64,000 nt of DNA, from assembly GCF_001704415.2 (NCBI RefSeq), contig NC_030811.1, positions 124,001 through 188,000 of the forward strand, read 5' to 3'. This DNA comes from Capra hircus. Taxonomy: Eukaryota > Chordata > Mammalia > Artiodactyla > Bovidae. The position numbers were made by a program, and so were the translations under genes. The notes under the pieces are model-generated. The model was not told the DNA's origin. It was given only the letters and a program-made list of their open reading frames with translations, and made no database searches. Position 1 is the first letter of the stretch, and each line of letters begins with the position of its first letter. Positions 46,975 to 57,498 of this stretch are shown here, piece by piece.

Positions 46975-47734
46975 CTTAGGCTCGGCTGCTCCTTGCGAAG
47001 TTCTGAGACAGGTGTGGGGTGAGCGGGATCTCAGGCCCGGGCCGCCCCTGCCCAGCGTCCAACTCTGCGGCCAGAGCAGCTGCGGGGAGGGGCGCGGGGT
47101 GGGGGGAGAGAATGACCTGCCCAGCTTGACGCGGGTCTCCCCCCATCAGGACGCCCTCCAAGTGCCTTCTGATTTTTCAGTTGCCCCAACCAACCCACTT
47201 GCTCTTTCTGCCAACTTCTCGGGGGTCTTTAACAAGGAGGACACAGTAGGTGCAAAGGCCGGGAGCCAGGGTCTCCGACAAGGTGGGTCGCTCCGGAGTC
47301 GCTCTCCCCTGGCATCTCCGCTGGGAGCTGGGCCGCACAGGGAGCCCACTCGTGCGCACCCGTCACCCGCGGCTTAGAGGCGGTGGAGGGAGCGAAGGCT
47401 GGGGGTCGCCAGGGAGGGCCAGGGGCGCGGGGAAGGAGGTACAAGCGGCTGGGGGCGGGCGGCCGAAGGGAGTGCGGGTGGCGGGGGGCGGTTACGGAAC
47501 GTGGGGCGGAGACCCAGGCGGCGAAGCCAGCGCGAGGGAGGGGAGAGACGGAGAGGCGGGGGCGGGGGGCGCGGGGTGCGGACGGACTTGGGGGAGGGAG
47601 CGGGGGCGGAGCCGGGGCGCCGGGCGCAACCTCGGCGGACCGCCGACCCGGAGACGGCTGCCGGGTGCCGCCCACCGACCTCGGAGCGGGGAGCCGACCC
47701 TGGGGCCGCGTCGCTGCGCACGGGCAGCCCGGCC

Positions 47735-47820
47735 CATGTCAGCGCCGCGGAGCCGGGATGAGGGCGCCCGCGCTGCTGCCGCCCGCGCTGCTGACCTGCT
47801 GCGGCTGGCTGCTCGCCCCG
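47735..47820 (+). promoter_or_regulatory. Upstream ORF overlapping the VIPR2 start (exon 1 part)
   Basis: An ATG at 47735, out of frame with the VIPR2 ATG, opens a frame through exon 1. After splicing to 50991 it reads CGG then TGA (50992-50994), giving 29 codons that overlap the VIPR2 start. The ATG context is weak (C at -3, T at +4). If transcripts begin upstream of it, it could reduce VPAC2 translation. That effect is inferred. Confidence 0.5.
47758..47820 (+). CDS. VIPR2: VIPR2 coding exon 1 (VPAC2 receptor, signal peptide)
   Basis: VIPR2 is a class B1 G-protein-coupled receptor of the plasma membrane. It binds VIP and PACAP and mainly raises cAMP through Gs. This exon encodes 21 residues, MRAPALLPPALLTCCGWLLAP, the start of a cleavable signal peptide. 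It is followed directly by a consensus donor, GTGAGT, at 47821. Joined in phase 0 to exon 2, it gives ...LLAP-VSSIHPECRF, matching the known N-terminus of mammalian VPAC2. The start is chosen by this homology. Compared with the human form as I recall it, a few extra residues are present around positions 3-5 and 15-16. The context of the start (G at -3, A at +4) is moderate. An out-of-frame ATG lies 23 nt upstream. Confidence 0.93.
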
Positions 47821-47912
47821 GTGAGTGCCCTCGGACCCGCGCCCTCACGACCCGCCGCGCCGACCCTCCCTGGAGGGAGCGCCCCGGGCGCTCGGCTTTA
47901 CTGCCGAGGCGC

Positions 47913-48215
47913 GGAGATCGGAGCTGGTCCCGGGGGCTCGGGAATCGGGGCTGGTCCGGCCCCGGGGTGCTGGGATCGGGGCTGGTCCGGCCCCGGGCGC
48001 TCGGGGATCGGGCTGGTCCTGTCCCGGAGGCGCGGGGATCGGGGCTGGTCCGGCCCCGGGGGCGCGGGGATCGGGGCTGATCCCGGGGACTCGGGGATCA
48101 GGGCTGGTCCTGTCCCGGGGGCGCGGGGATCGGGGCTGATCCCGGGGCTCGGGGATCAGGGCTGGTCCTGTCCCGGGGACGCGGGGATCGGGGCTGATCC
48201 CGGGGGTTCCACCAG
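47913..48215 (+). repeat. GC-rich tandem repeat, unit about 30-35 bp, in VIPR2 intron 1
   Basis: Roughly nine variant units are built on GCGGGGATCGGGGCTGGTCC followed by a C/G-rich link. Unit lengths vary slightly and the variants (GGTCCGGCCCCGGG, GGTCCTGTCCCGGG, GATCCCGGGG) interleave. It starts about 90 bp after the exon 1 donor and is CpG-dense. Confidence 0.92.
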
Positions 48216-49342
48216 CCCTCCGAGCTCGCTGGAGGGCACAGGCCTGCCGGGGACTCTGGATCCCTTCTCAGAGCGCGAAGAACCGAAGCCCCAGCCTGGC
48301 CCGGTGTTAAGACCCGGCTGCGTTCGCTCGGTCTGCTCGGCGGTCCCGGGTTTGCTGGGACCGGAACCCAGTGCCTCGCTCGACGCCCTTCGTGGCGGAG
48401 CGGGTCCGGGGCCCTGGCGCCCCCTCTGGAGCTGGGGACTGGGCTGCGGTCCCCTGCGCAGGCTTCTCCTTTCAGAGGGAAATTGGAGTTTGCCGTATCA
48501 TCAAACACTTCCCTTTCCACCTGCTAGTACCGGCTAAGCTTCTTGTTTGTTTTAGTGTGTGTCAGGGAGACGTGGTGCGGCTAAACAAAGTTTCCTTTGG
48601 AAACAGCCTGCTTTGATTTGTTACCATTTGTTACCTATTTAAGAGCACCGGAGGAGGTCATATGCTGGGTGGAAGTTTGTTAACTGAATGCATTTATAGA
48701 CTATTTAATTCTTCCTCTTATGAGAAGACGCTTAAACCGTAAGCCCGGTTTCCTGCTTCCCTCCCGCAGCCTGGAGCCAGTTTGGGTGTGCGCGCGTACG
48801 CACTTCACACCGGGGCCAGATGACCGTCGCTATTGACTCATACCCCCTCTTAAGGTTGCGAGGCCAGGGATGGAGCTATTTAGGGAAATTCGTTCTTGCT
48901 GAGGGTGTTTGTTTCCCGTCTGCACCTAGCCCACCCCTCAGAGAGGCCAACCCCTCCTCAGAGTGAAGGCGAACGATGCCTTCCTCCGTCAGAGGAATGC
49001 TGCGGGGATGAGAGCCTGTCTGACCATTTCAGAGCGCGGAAGAGCTGCAGGAATTGTTACGCTTAACGCTGCTTTAATTTCTAGGGTATCCCAAAATAAG
49101 GCATCACTGTGCGTATTTCAAGAATGCCTGGTATTATGATGTCTTTTAGTACCTTATCAAAAATCCATTTTTTAAGTCAATACAATTTTCCTAATTCTGA
49201 CATTTAAGGTATTGACTTGTTAATGTATGAAAAATACAACCTGGTTGAAACCAGAAGCTTGTACAGTGGTCGTTGCCCCGCGATGAGCCATGGGAGAAAA
49301 AAAAAAGACCAAGCTTCACATCTTGTTTTCTTAAGTGAGGGT

Positions 49343-49545
49343 GAAATCGCTAAGTCGTGTCCGACTCTTTGAGATCCCATGGACTGCAGTCTACCAGGCT
49401 TCTCTGTCCATGGGGTTTTCCAGGCAAGGGTACTGGAGTGGGCTGCCATTTCCTTCTCCAGGGGATCTTCCTGACCCAGGGATCGAACCCAGGTCTCCTG
49501 CATTGCAGGCAGACGCTTTACCCTCTGAGCCACCAGGGAAGCCCA
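49343..49545 (-). mobile_element. Bov-tA-type SINE, first of three in intron 1
   Basis: Antisense SINE ending 'CTGAGCCACCAGGGAAGCCC'. A 10-bp duplication, AAGTGAGGGT, lies at 49333-49342 and 49546-49555. It is well conserved and therefore young. Confidence 0.94.
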
Positions 49546-49608
49546 AAGTGAGGGTAAGCGTGGCAAAAGCATCCAGCATTAAGTCTCTGCTCCTAACACT
49601 GCTGCGAA

Positions 49609-49828
49609 CATGCTCAGCTGGGTCCCACTCTTTGCGGCCCTGTGGAGTCTAGACCACCAGGCTCCTCTGTCCATGGGATTTCCCAGGCATTCTCGGAGAC
49701 CTGGGGTGGGAGTGGGTTGCCCTTCCTCCTTCAGGGCATCTTCCAGACTCAGGGATGGACCCCAAGTCCCTTGCATCTCCTGCCTTGGCAGGCAGATTCT
49801 TTACCACTGAGCCACCTGGGAAGCCCCT
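49609..49828 (-). mobile_element. Bov-tA-type SINE, second of three
   Basis: Antisense and more diverged, from CTCAGCTGGGTCCCACTCTT to 'CTGAGCCACCTGGGAAGCCC'. An imperfect 13-bp duplication flanks it: cctaacactgctg near 49592 and cttaacactgttg near 49828. Confidence 0.92.
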
Positions 49829-49892
49829 TAACACTGTTGGGAAATGTTATTTCTGGTCAGAATTCTACTGTAGGATAACTAAGTGTGAGCAT

Positions 49893-50099
49893 ATGTGCTA
49901 AGCCGCTCAGTCGTGTCTGACTCTTTGCAGCCCTGTGGACTGTAGCCCGCCAGGCTCCTCTGTCCATGGGGATTCTCCAGGCAAGAATACTGGAGTGGGT
50001 TGCCATGCCCTCCTCCAGGGGATCTTCCCCACCCAGAGACCAAACCCGTCTCCTGCACCACAGGCAGCTTCTCTACTCCTCAGCCACCAGGGAAGCCCA
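49893..50099 (-). mobile_element. Bov-tA-type SINE, third of three
   Basis: Antisense SINE from GTGCTAAGCCGCTCAGTCGT to 'CCTCAGCCACCAGGGAAGCC'. It has the same orientation as the other two and lies within 800 bp of them. Confidence 0.92.
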
Positions 50100-50990
50100 G
50101 TTAGATATAGGTGGCCGTAATACATGCAAGAGCGTGATTCTCTCCAGTAACACAAAAGTTTTGTTCAGACATGAGAGTGGGTGACACCGCTCCAGCCTAC
50201 CGTGTGAGTACTTATCAGGGGCTGGAGATGGTAATAAAAGAAGAGAATGCTGGACCTTTGTGAAAATAAAGACCAGAGAATATTACCTCCCAAGACTCAA
50301 GCGGCATTCAGCCTGTCTTTTGCACACACTGACAGGCAGTGTTAATCGCATCTTTGGTTCCCGTAATCGAGCCTGGCGAGAAGTCCCCCACTGCCTCGCT
50401 GCTGTGACTCTGCTCCAGGCCTCTCCCAGCTCACCCCTCATCTTTTTGAAAAGTTTGTTCATACCAGATTCCAAAGTTCAGTTTTGAATGTGACCTGCAG
50501 CCTCTAAAAATAAAGTTATTCTATTAGGGCTTTCCAGTGAATGCGGAGGCTGGCCTTAGATGAAGCACGCTGGCGTCTGGGGTTGTGTGCAGCCATTAAG
50601 AATGGGCTGATGAGTAAACATGTTATTTACTTTGATTAAATCAAGGGCTATGAACTGGAGGACTAGAATACTGGAAGATTATTGGATTAAAGAGCTTTAT
50701 TGCTGCCAAATTAGTACTGACAACATACAATGTATCACGTTAGTCAGTTTGCTTTCCTGCCCAGAAAAAAAATTATATCAAGTTTCTTATTTGTTTACTA
50801 ATTCCTTTACAAAGTAAATACTGAAGCTTTAAAAAAAAAATAAGCATGCCAAAATGTGAAGGTTATTGCTTTTAAATGAGTGTTAGTTTGGAAGCAGTTT
50901 GGAACTGTGAGATTTAGGGGCTTTTATATAGAGTTTTTGCTTGCCTTTCCTATTACAGTGGAATTGTCCCTTTCTTTTAACCATGACTAG

Positions 50991-51090
50991 GTGAGCAGTA
51001 TTCACCCAGAATGCCGATTTCATCTGGAAATTCAGGAGGAAGAAACGAGATGTGCAGAGCTTCTAAGGACTCAAACAGAAAAACACAAAG
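50991..51090 (+). CDS. VIPR2: VIPR2 coding exon 2 (start of the extracellular hormone-binding domain)
   Basis: The exon follows an acceptor ending CATGACTAG and precedes the donor GTAAGG at 51091. It is 100 nt long: 33 codons plus the first base of the next, so it ends in phase 1. It encodes VSSIHPECRFHLEIQEEETR and continues CAELLRTQTEKHK, residues 22-54 of the predicted protein. This closely matches the known VPAC2 N-terminal ectodomain. Cys29 and Cys42 fall in the region where class B1 receptors place the first disulphide-bonded cysteines. The polypyrimidine tract before the acceptor (CCTTTCTTTT) is moderate. The next expected exon (CSGVW... region) is not found in the remaining 12.9 kb. 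Confidence 0.95.
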
Positions 51091-51859
51091 GTAAGGCAGT
51101 TAGATGCTTGGTGAGACTCTCCCCGGGATGGACAGGCGGGCTTGCAAGTAGCTTGCACCTCACTCAGAAAACTGGTGTTTACAGTCACTTGTGTCTTTTT
51201 TAAAAAAAAAAGTCTGTTTCCACTGTTTTTTTAATGAACTCTGGCAAAAATCCTATAGCATTGCGGGTAATGGGCAGTGGGGTATGTGTGTTGGGAAGGG
51301 CAGAGGGGAAGGGGGTCCTTCACGTAAACCTTTTAACGTAATAGTTTCCGCGGTTTGAGACAATAGCAACAGTTATTAAAATAATTTATGACAGTTGTTA
51401 CGCTTTGCAAAGGCAACTCTTTTTCCCATGGAAAGACTATTTATCTGATTTCTTGCATTTTAAATCCTTAGTTACATCACAGATTATTTAGATCCAGTTA
51501 AGAACAGTGGGAATTTATCAGAAATTAAACAGGAAATTGAGACTTTTGCTTTCTTGAAGAACAGACCAGTTATGAGTACAGTGAGCTCACTGACTATTTC
51601 TCCCAGAAGTAAAGCTGGGATGATGAGCTCCCGCCCTGGGTACCATCTCCTGTTTGTAAACTCTGAAGGTTCTGGGATAACACTCAGATCATAAACAGTG
51701 GCAAAAACCTCTTGTCCTTCAGCTTTCTTCTTTTCCTCTGTTCTGTGTTATCATTTTAGTCTATTCAAGAAAAAAATTAAAATCAAAGTGCAGCCACGTG
51801 TTAAGAGTCTGGTGCCCTGCAGAGGACCGTGAGTGGGAAGTCCCAGGTGTGGGTGTTGT

Positions 51860-52140
51860 TCTAGACCAGTACTTCCCAGTAGAAGCAGGATGCAAGGCTT
51901 ATGGGCAGCTTGAGTTTTCTAGTGGCCATGTTAAAATAAGTAAAAAGAAACTTAGGACTTTGACAATGGTTTTATTTATCCAAATATATCCAAATCACTA
52001 TTTTTTCAACTTGCAATCAATGTAAAATATTGATGAGAGATTTTGCTTTTTTAGTGTATTGTCTTGGAAACCCAATATGCATTTCACACTTAGAATGCAT
52101 CACAATTTGGATCACACATTTCAGGTATTCACAGATGGTC
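51860..52140 (+). repeat. Ancient hAT-like repeat, diverged
   Basis: 'CAGTACTTCCCAGTAGAAGC', 'TTTTCTAGTGGCCATGTTAA' and 'CAACTTGCAATCAATGTAAA' in this order resemble a common old mammalian DNA-transposon repeat (the TCCAATAGAA...TTTTCTAGTAGCCACATTAA type). The exact family is not named with confidence. Confidence 0.5.
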
Positions 52141-53587
52141 TGCAGCCAGAGGGGTTGTAAACCAGTTCTAAAACAGCTCTCCTGGGCCCCTTCCTGTCTC
52201 CCTGGACCTTCCCTTTCCTCAGCCGAGAAGACAAGGACTCTGGCCCAGGGGCTCCTTGCAGCCTTTGAGATCTGTGGTTCTGCAGTGCCCACAGCGTTCT
52301 GAGAGCCATGTCTTCCCAAAGGTCTGGTCAAGCTCTGTCTGGAGGAAGGCAAAACAGGCGGCTCAAACATGAACTCAGGAGGTGTCCTGTAAAAGCCACA
52401 TGTGACCAGCTACTAGGATCCATGAGGCTGGGTCTTGCCAGTCAGGTCAGCCTCAGGACAAGACAGCTGCCACAGCCACTGAGGCCTGTCCTTTCGGTGA
52501 AAATTAAGAGACTTAGGGGAGCTAAACGCTGATAGGAGACGTGCCGAAACCCCAGAAGCATCTAGTCGTGGCAGGGAGCAGGTCCAGCCAGCACAGCGCT
52601 CAGTCCAGGCCTCCCTCATGGAGAGCGCGGGCGGGTTCCATCCGTCACATCTGTAGGGGTGACCCTTGGCCTTTGCCCCCGAGGGCTGTCACCGGACCAT
52701 CAGGTTGCTGGGCTCTGAGGCTGCTCACAGATGGCGTCCACTCCCTGGCACTGACCGGGGACAGCTGTGAACAGAACCCCTTCTCCACGCAGGGCATTGG
52801 CCAGCATTCAGAGGGCAGCCCTCACCGCTGGCAGGCCCCTGCCACAGGCCTGATACAGCAGGCACTCCTGACGTGGGAACAAGGGAGGTTGCGACCCCTG
52901 ACACGGGGCAGACTGAATTGGAGTCAGTTTACTGCCACGGATAAAGCCTCTGCCCCAGCCCGCCTTGCAGTCACCCGGGGTGGCCCCTCCCGCCCCTCGC
53001 TGTCCCCTCTGCTTGGGGAACACCAAAACACCGCCTCGTGTCTCCTCCTTAGCACTCTTCATCCCCCGTGCTCACCAGAAGCGCTTTGCTAACAAGAGGA
53101 AGCCAGCCCAGCAGGAGGCAGGGAGCGTTTACTTTCCAGAGAGGGGCTTTGGCCGTGGCTTTCCCTCGTGGAGACCCCTCCCAGCTGGCCAGGGCCACTG
53201 GGCGTCGGGAGGGGTGCCTGCAGGCCTGTGCCCATGACTCAGCCTGGTGGAAGCGGGCCCAGGAGAGCAGTGTGAGCACGTCCGCTGCGGGGCAGGGGGT
53301 ATAGTCCTCAGTCGGCTCTCTTTCATAGAGACTCTTCACCTCCGGTTGGCCCAGGTGGACAGAGTGTGGCCTTAAGCAGTGAGAAGGCTTGTCCTTTACT
53401 GCTTCTCGTTCCAAAGGCTCGAGTCTGGCCCTGGTTCCTGGCCAACAGCTCACGAGTGTAAGCTGGGGCCGTGCTGCTGGACAGGGTAACATTTTGCCAC
53501 GGGGCCTTGGGGAATGTCCCTCAGCACCCGCTTGTTGCTGTGAAGAAACGCAGGCACCAAACATTAGAAACGCAAACTTTAGGTCCC

Positions 53588-53712
53588 TGTTGTTCAGTCG
53601 CTCAGGCATGTCCGACTCTTTGTGACCCCGTGGACTGCAGCACGCCAGGCCTCCCCGTCCTTCACCGTCTCCTGGAGCTTGCTCAGACTCACGTCCATCG
53701 AGTCGGTGAAAA
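53588..53712 (-). mobile_element. Short BovB 3' end
   Basis: About 125 bp of antisense BovB 3' sequence, from GTTGTTCAGTCGCTCAGGCA to 'CACGTCCATCGAGTCGGTGA'. Strongly 5'-truncated. Confidence 0.85.
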
Positions 53713-54395
53713 TACTCCAATTCTTACAAGTTTGCAACTAGCACTTTTTAAAAGGTTCTGTGGGAGCAGGCGGAGCTGCTGTGCAGACGCTGCCTGAGCT
53801 GCCAGGCTGCTCTGCAGGGACTGCGGGCCAGGCCAGCCCTGCTCAGAGAGCTGCTCGTGGTGCAGAGATGGGCCAGGATGTTCAAAGCGCTCCTCAGGGC
53901 TCAGCCCTCGCAGGCTTTGCTGTCTGGCTCCGCGTTCCTCAGAGTGACCTCACAGGGCCCGCTGGACATGCTGCCAGGGACGTGGACGGCACAGCCTCGG
54001 TGCCGGCTGGAGCAGAAAGGCGTGGGAGAGTTAGAGGACGGCCCTCCCGTCCGGAGCCGGGGGAAGGTGTCACTTGGTCTTTCTGCAATGACAAGCGTCA
54101 GTCCTTCGGTGTTTTCTTGTATCAAAGGCTCTTATTTCACTGTTAGCTCGACAGTAAAAACACCTGCCAGAGCCCTTTCACCCTGACTCCCACAGGAGGG
54201 AGGCTGGCCAGGTAGCCTGCCTGGTGCCCCCACTTTCTGCAGAGAGAAGCAGCTTGTGTTCTGAATTCCCATCTTTTCCTTGTTGCTCTTTGAAATGTGT
54301 GTGGCTAGAATACCAAGGATATAAATAGTAATGAGTTACCAGAATAAAGATACTACAGACGAGGTGAACCGGGAGCTGAGCGAAGGCCTTCTCAC

Positions 54396-54486
54396 CGAGC
54401 GAGATGAGACGGATTCCAGTACCCACAGTGAACGTCAGGAGACACAGGGTCTGTAGGAGCTGCAAGAAAGTGGTGTGAGACAGCAC
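54396..54486 (-). other. Possible exon on the minus strand, unproven
   Basis: Read on the minus strand, a T-rich tract followed by GGCCATTTCAG precedes an open 91-nt segment, which ends at a GGTGAG donor. It would encode a hydrophobic stretch beginning VLSHTTFLQLLQTLCLLTFT. The open frame continues beyond the donor for several dozen codons. I know no family that fits. Chance agreement is quite possible. Confidence 0.2.
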
Positions 54487-57084
54487 CTGAAATGGCCAAA
54501 AAAAAAAAAAACTAGTTTTCAATTCTGGTGAGGTAGTTTGTGTAAGTCTAACAAGGAATCATTTTTATTACATGTTGGATCTAAAACAAACACAAACAAA
54601 CCAACACAGAAATCTATACAAAAGCCAGCTTCAGTTCTAAACCTCTTTAACGGATTCACTTTGTAAAAAAGAAAAGTTTAGGAGGTATTTAGAGATATTT
54701 AGGGCTTTGTGACTTAATACTGATTCAGCACTAAGACTGACCTAGTCCCCCCCGTGAAGCTCAGGCCACGGGCGCCTGGAAATAAGCTCACAGCAGCTCT
54801 GTCCCTACCTGCACTGCCAACCACGGTGGGGGGCCCTGAGTCACCACTGCCCTCAGCCTGCGTCCCCGCCTGTGTTCGCATCACCTGGGACCTTCCCCGC
54901 GACTTTGCATCATCTTTGCCCCAATTTTGGGAGGAGGATGGGGCAGCTCCACAGTCTGAGCCATGTCATTCATGGCTATGGAGGCTTTGATAACAAGCAG
55001 CAGCTTAAACCAGGTCCCCGGGAGGCGCTGGACTAGCAAACTTCCCGCTGTTTGACTTTTCTAAACAAAGGATACTGGACTGATTTTGATTCACCTGCCA
55101 AGAGCCATGGCGGGTTTGGGTTTGCGCCCCTTCGAGCTAGCGGTAGGTCCTGGCTCATCCCGGGTGCCTGCAGAGGGCGCAGGCCCTGACAGGTTGGTCA
55201 TCAGAGGTGACTGCTCCAGGCAGAGCAGGCTGTGGGTGACTGTGCTCTCACTCCCGTGGGTGCCCTTTGCCCTCAGCCCCACAAGCTGCGGAGGAAGGCC
55301 TGGGGCGGTGTATCCTTCCTGAGGAGCCCTGAGCTGGGGAACCCAGGAGCTGCAGGAGACGCTGGTGTGCCCGCCTGTCCTTTGCCCCATGAGAGTTGCC
55401 CTCTCGTCATGGCGATCAGCCCCGGGGCCACACGCCATCTGCCAAGCTCATTCACCGGCGCTCGTCCTCAGGGAGGGTCTGAAGCAAGGCTGTCCGTGCC
55501 CCTCCTGAGGCGCCCACGCCTGTCCCCAGCTCAGGGGCGACTCCCCGCAGGGCGGCCGTCCGCAACCTCTGGCAGCGGCTCCCACGTGGGCTGCTGGCCC
55601 CTCTGCTGCGCTCTCCACTGTCCCTGCAGCCACAGGTCCGGTCTGGCACTCCTGGGAGTGGCCAGGCGCACCCTCTGCTGTTCCGGGGCGGGCCCTGTCT
55701 GCACACCCTCAGCCTCCTGGCACCAAGGCGTCTGCCATGGGCCATCCCATCTGCTGACCCAGAAGCAGACCTGCAGACCCCACCTGGCGGGCAGACGGAA
55801 GGCCCTGAGCGTCCTCCCTCTGGACAAGGGAGGGTGACGTCCACCCAGCAGGCATGGGGCATCCCGCTCTTGATGCTTGAAGGTGCCCTCAGCCACCTCC
55901 CCGAAGTGAGGACACAAGAGAGGACCCCCAGTCTCTTGCCCAAGCTGGTGGCAGCACCTGGCTCCCTGGAGCCTGAGCCTAGCGCTCTTTTCGTAAAACT
56001 GTACTTGGCACCATAGTGAGAGAGGTGTGCTTTAGACCAGGGTTTTCTTCCCTCCCAAGCCTGCTTCAAAGCTGAGGGGCCTCCCCCTGAACCCCCACAG
56101 CTGCTTCTGTTCATCTGTTATCTGCACCTCTGCTCAGACGCCCCCTTGGGATGGAGGACCCTCCCTGGCCACTCAGAGTGACATTGCCCTGCTGGGGTTT
56201 GGAGGCAGCGTGGGGATTTGGTGAGTCCTTCCTGGCTGGCTGTCCTCACTACACGCCTGGTTCTCTGAGTGTCCACAGGGGCCATCGGAGGCCTCTGGGG
56301 TTCAGCTGCAGGCAGAGTCCCCACAGTTCGGGTGCTGAACCGGGGCCCAGGGCAGCCCAGACGCCAGCCCTTGCACACCACCCTGGCTGTGAGCTGTGAG
56401 GGGCTCCTGCAGCCCGAGAACTGACCAACAAGTCGCCCCTTCCCCACCCCAGGGAAGGGCTGCGCCCACTTCTCAAGTCATCTGTGACTTCTTACGATTC
56501 CTTCCTTCCCTGCAAGGAAAGGACTGAGGCTGGTCTGAGCAGACGCAGAGGGTGAAGCCAGGCTTCCAGGGGGGCCCGCTGCCCCGGAGACAAAGACAGC
56601 ATGCGTCCCCTGCTGTCCCTCTTACCCGCCCTGCGTGAAGCACCAAAGGTCGCCGGGCAGGTGGCAGGCAGGTGGGGGTTCAGGCTTGTTCCTGAGCTTG
56701 GAGAGCTGGACAGGCCACCGGAGAGGCCACTTGGCTGGGGACGCCGCTGTGAGGCGAGTGCAGTGAGCGGGTGGAGGGGGGAAGGCAGAGGCGCCTCAAG
56801 GCCTGAAGCTGCAGACGGGTGGGGTGAGAAGATCCGACCCCTCCCTGGGGGGCAGCGGGGCCCCCGGAGGAGGCTGGGTAGAGCGAGAGGAAGCGACGGG
56901 AGGAAGGCTGGAGGCAGCCCGCCAGGTGGGACCGTGCGGGGCCATGGGCCCCGGAGGCTGGAGGAGTGACCGAGGGCCGGCCCGAAGGGTGTGGCCCAGA
57001 AGGAGGAATGCAGCGAGAGAGGGCTCCCGGGCTGTGAGGTCAGCAGGATGTGCCCACCCGCAGCGGCTTGTGGACTCATGCGGC

Positions 57085-57498
57085 GCCCCTGGCCCCGGCC
57101 ACGCCCCTGGCCCCGGCCACGCCCCTGGCCCCGGCCACGCCCCTGGCCCCGGCCACGCCCCTGGCCCCGGCCACGCCCCTGGCCCCGGCCACGCCCCTGG
57201 CCCCGGCCACGCCCCTGGCCCCGGCCACGCCCCTGGCCCCGGCCACGCCCCTGGCCCCGGCCACGCCCCTGGCCCCGGCCACGCCCCTGGCCCCGGCCAC
57301 GCCCCTGGCCCCGGCCACGCCCCTGGCCCCGGCCACGCCCCTGGCCCCGGCCACGCCCCTGGCCCCGGCCACGCCCCTGGCCCCGGCCACGCCCCTGGCC
57401 CCGGCCACGCCCCGGGCCCCGGCCACGCCCCGGGCCCCGGCCACGCCCCGGGCCCCGGCCACGCCCCGGGCCCCGGCCACGCCCCGGGCCCCGGCCAC
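57085..57498 (+). repeat. 18-bp minisatellite, 23 copies
   Basis: The unit GCCCCTGGCCCCGGCCAC is repeated exactly 23 times without indels. The first 18 units have CCCCTGG and the last five have CCCCGGG. Each unit carries two or three CpGs and a CCACGCCCC motif at the unit junction, which resembles a KLF/Sp-type CACCC or GC box. As 18 is a multiple of three and no frame has a stop, all six frames stay open. Confidence 0.98.

Larger units (their letters stand above)
46975..48480 (+). promoter_or_regulatory. VIPR2: VIPR2 CpG island and promoter region
   Basis: GC content and CpG frequency rise sharply around the first VIPR2 exon. Several GC-box-like GGGGCGG motifs occur at about 47455, 47485, 47500, 47560 and 47605. 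No TATA box is seen close to the start. This is the usual arrangement for a TATA-less CpG-island promoter of a receptor gene. The transcription start cannot be fixed from sequence alone. Confidence 0.75.
47821..50990 (+). other. VIPR2: VIPR2 intron 1
   Basis: A 3170-bp phase-0 intron, from GTGAGT at 47821 to ...CATGACTAG at 50990. It contains a GC-rich tandem repeat at its 5' end and three antisense SINEs at 49.3-50.1 kb. The rest shows nothing recognisable. Confidence 0.85.

Noticed and set aside
47250..48537. Long GC-rich frames across the VIPR2 promoter and exon 1
   Set aside because: They read through the CpG island and the intron 1 tandem repeat. The real coding sequence here is the 63-nt exon 1, fixed by its splice donor and its match to the VPAC2 N-terminus.
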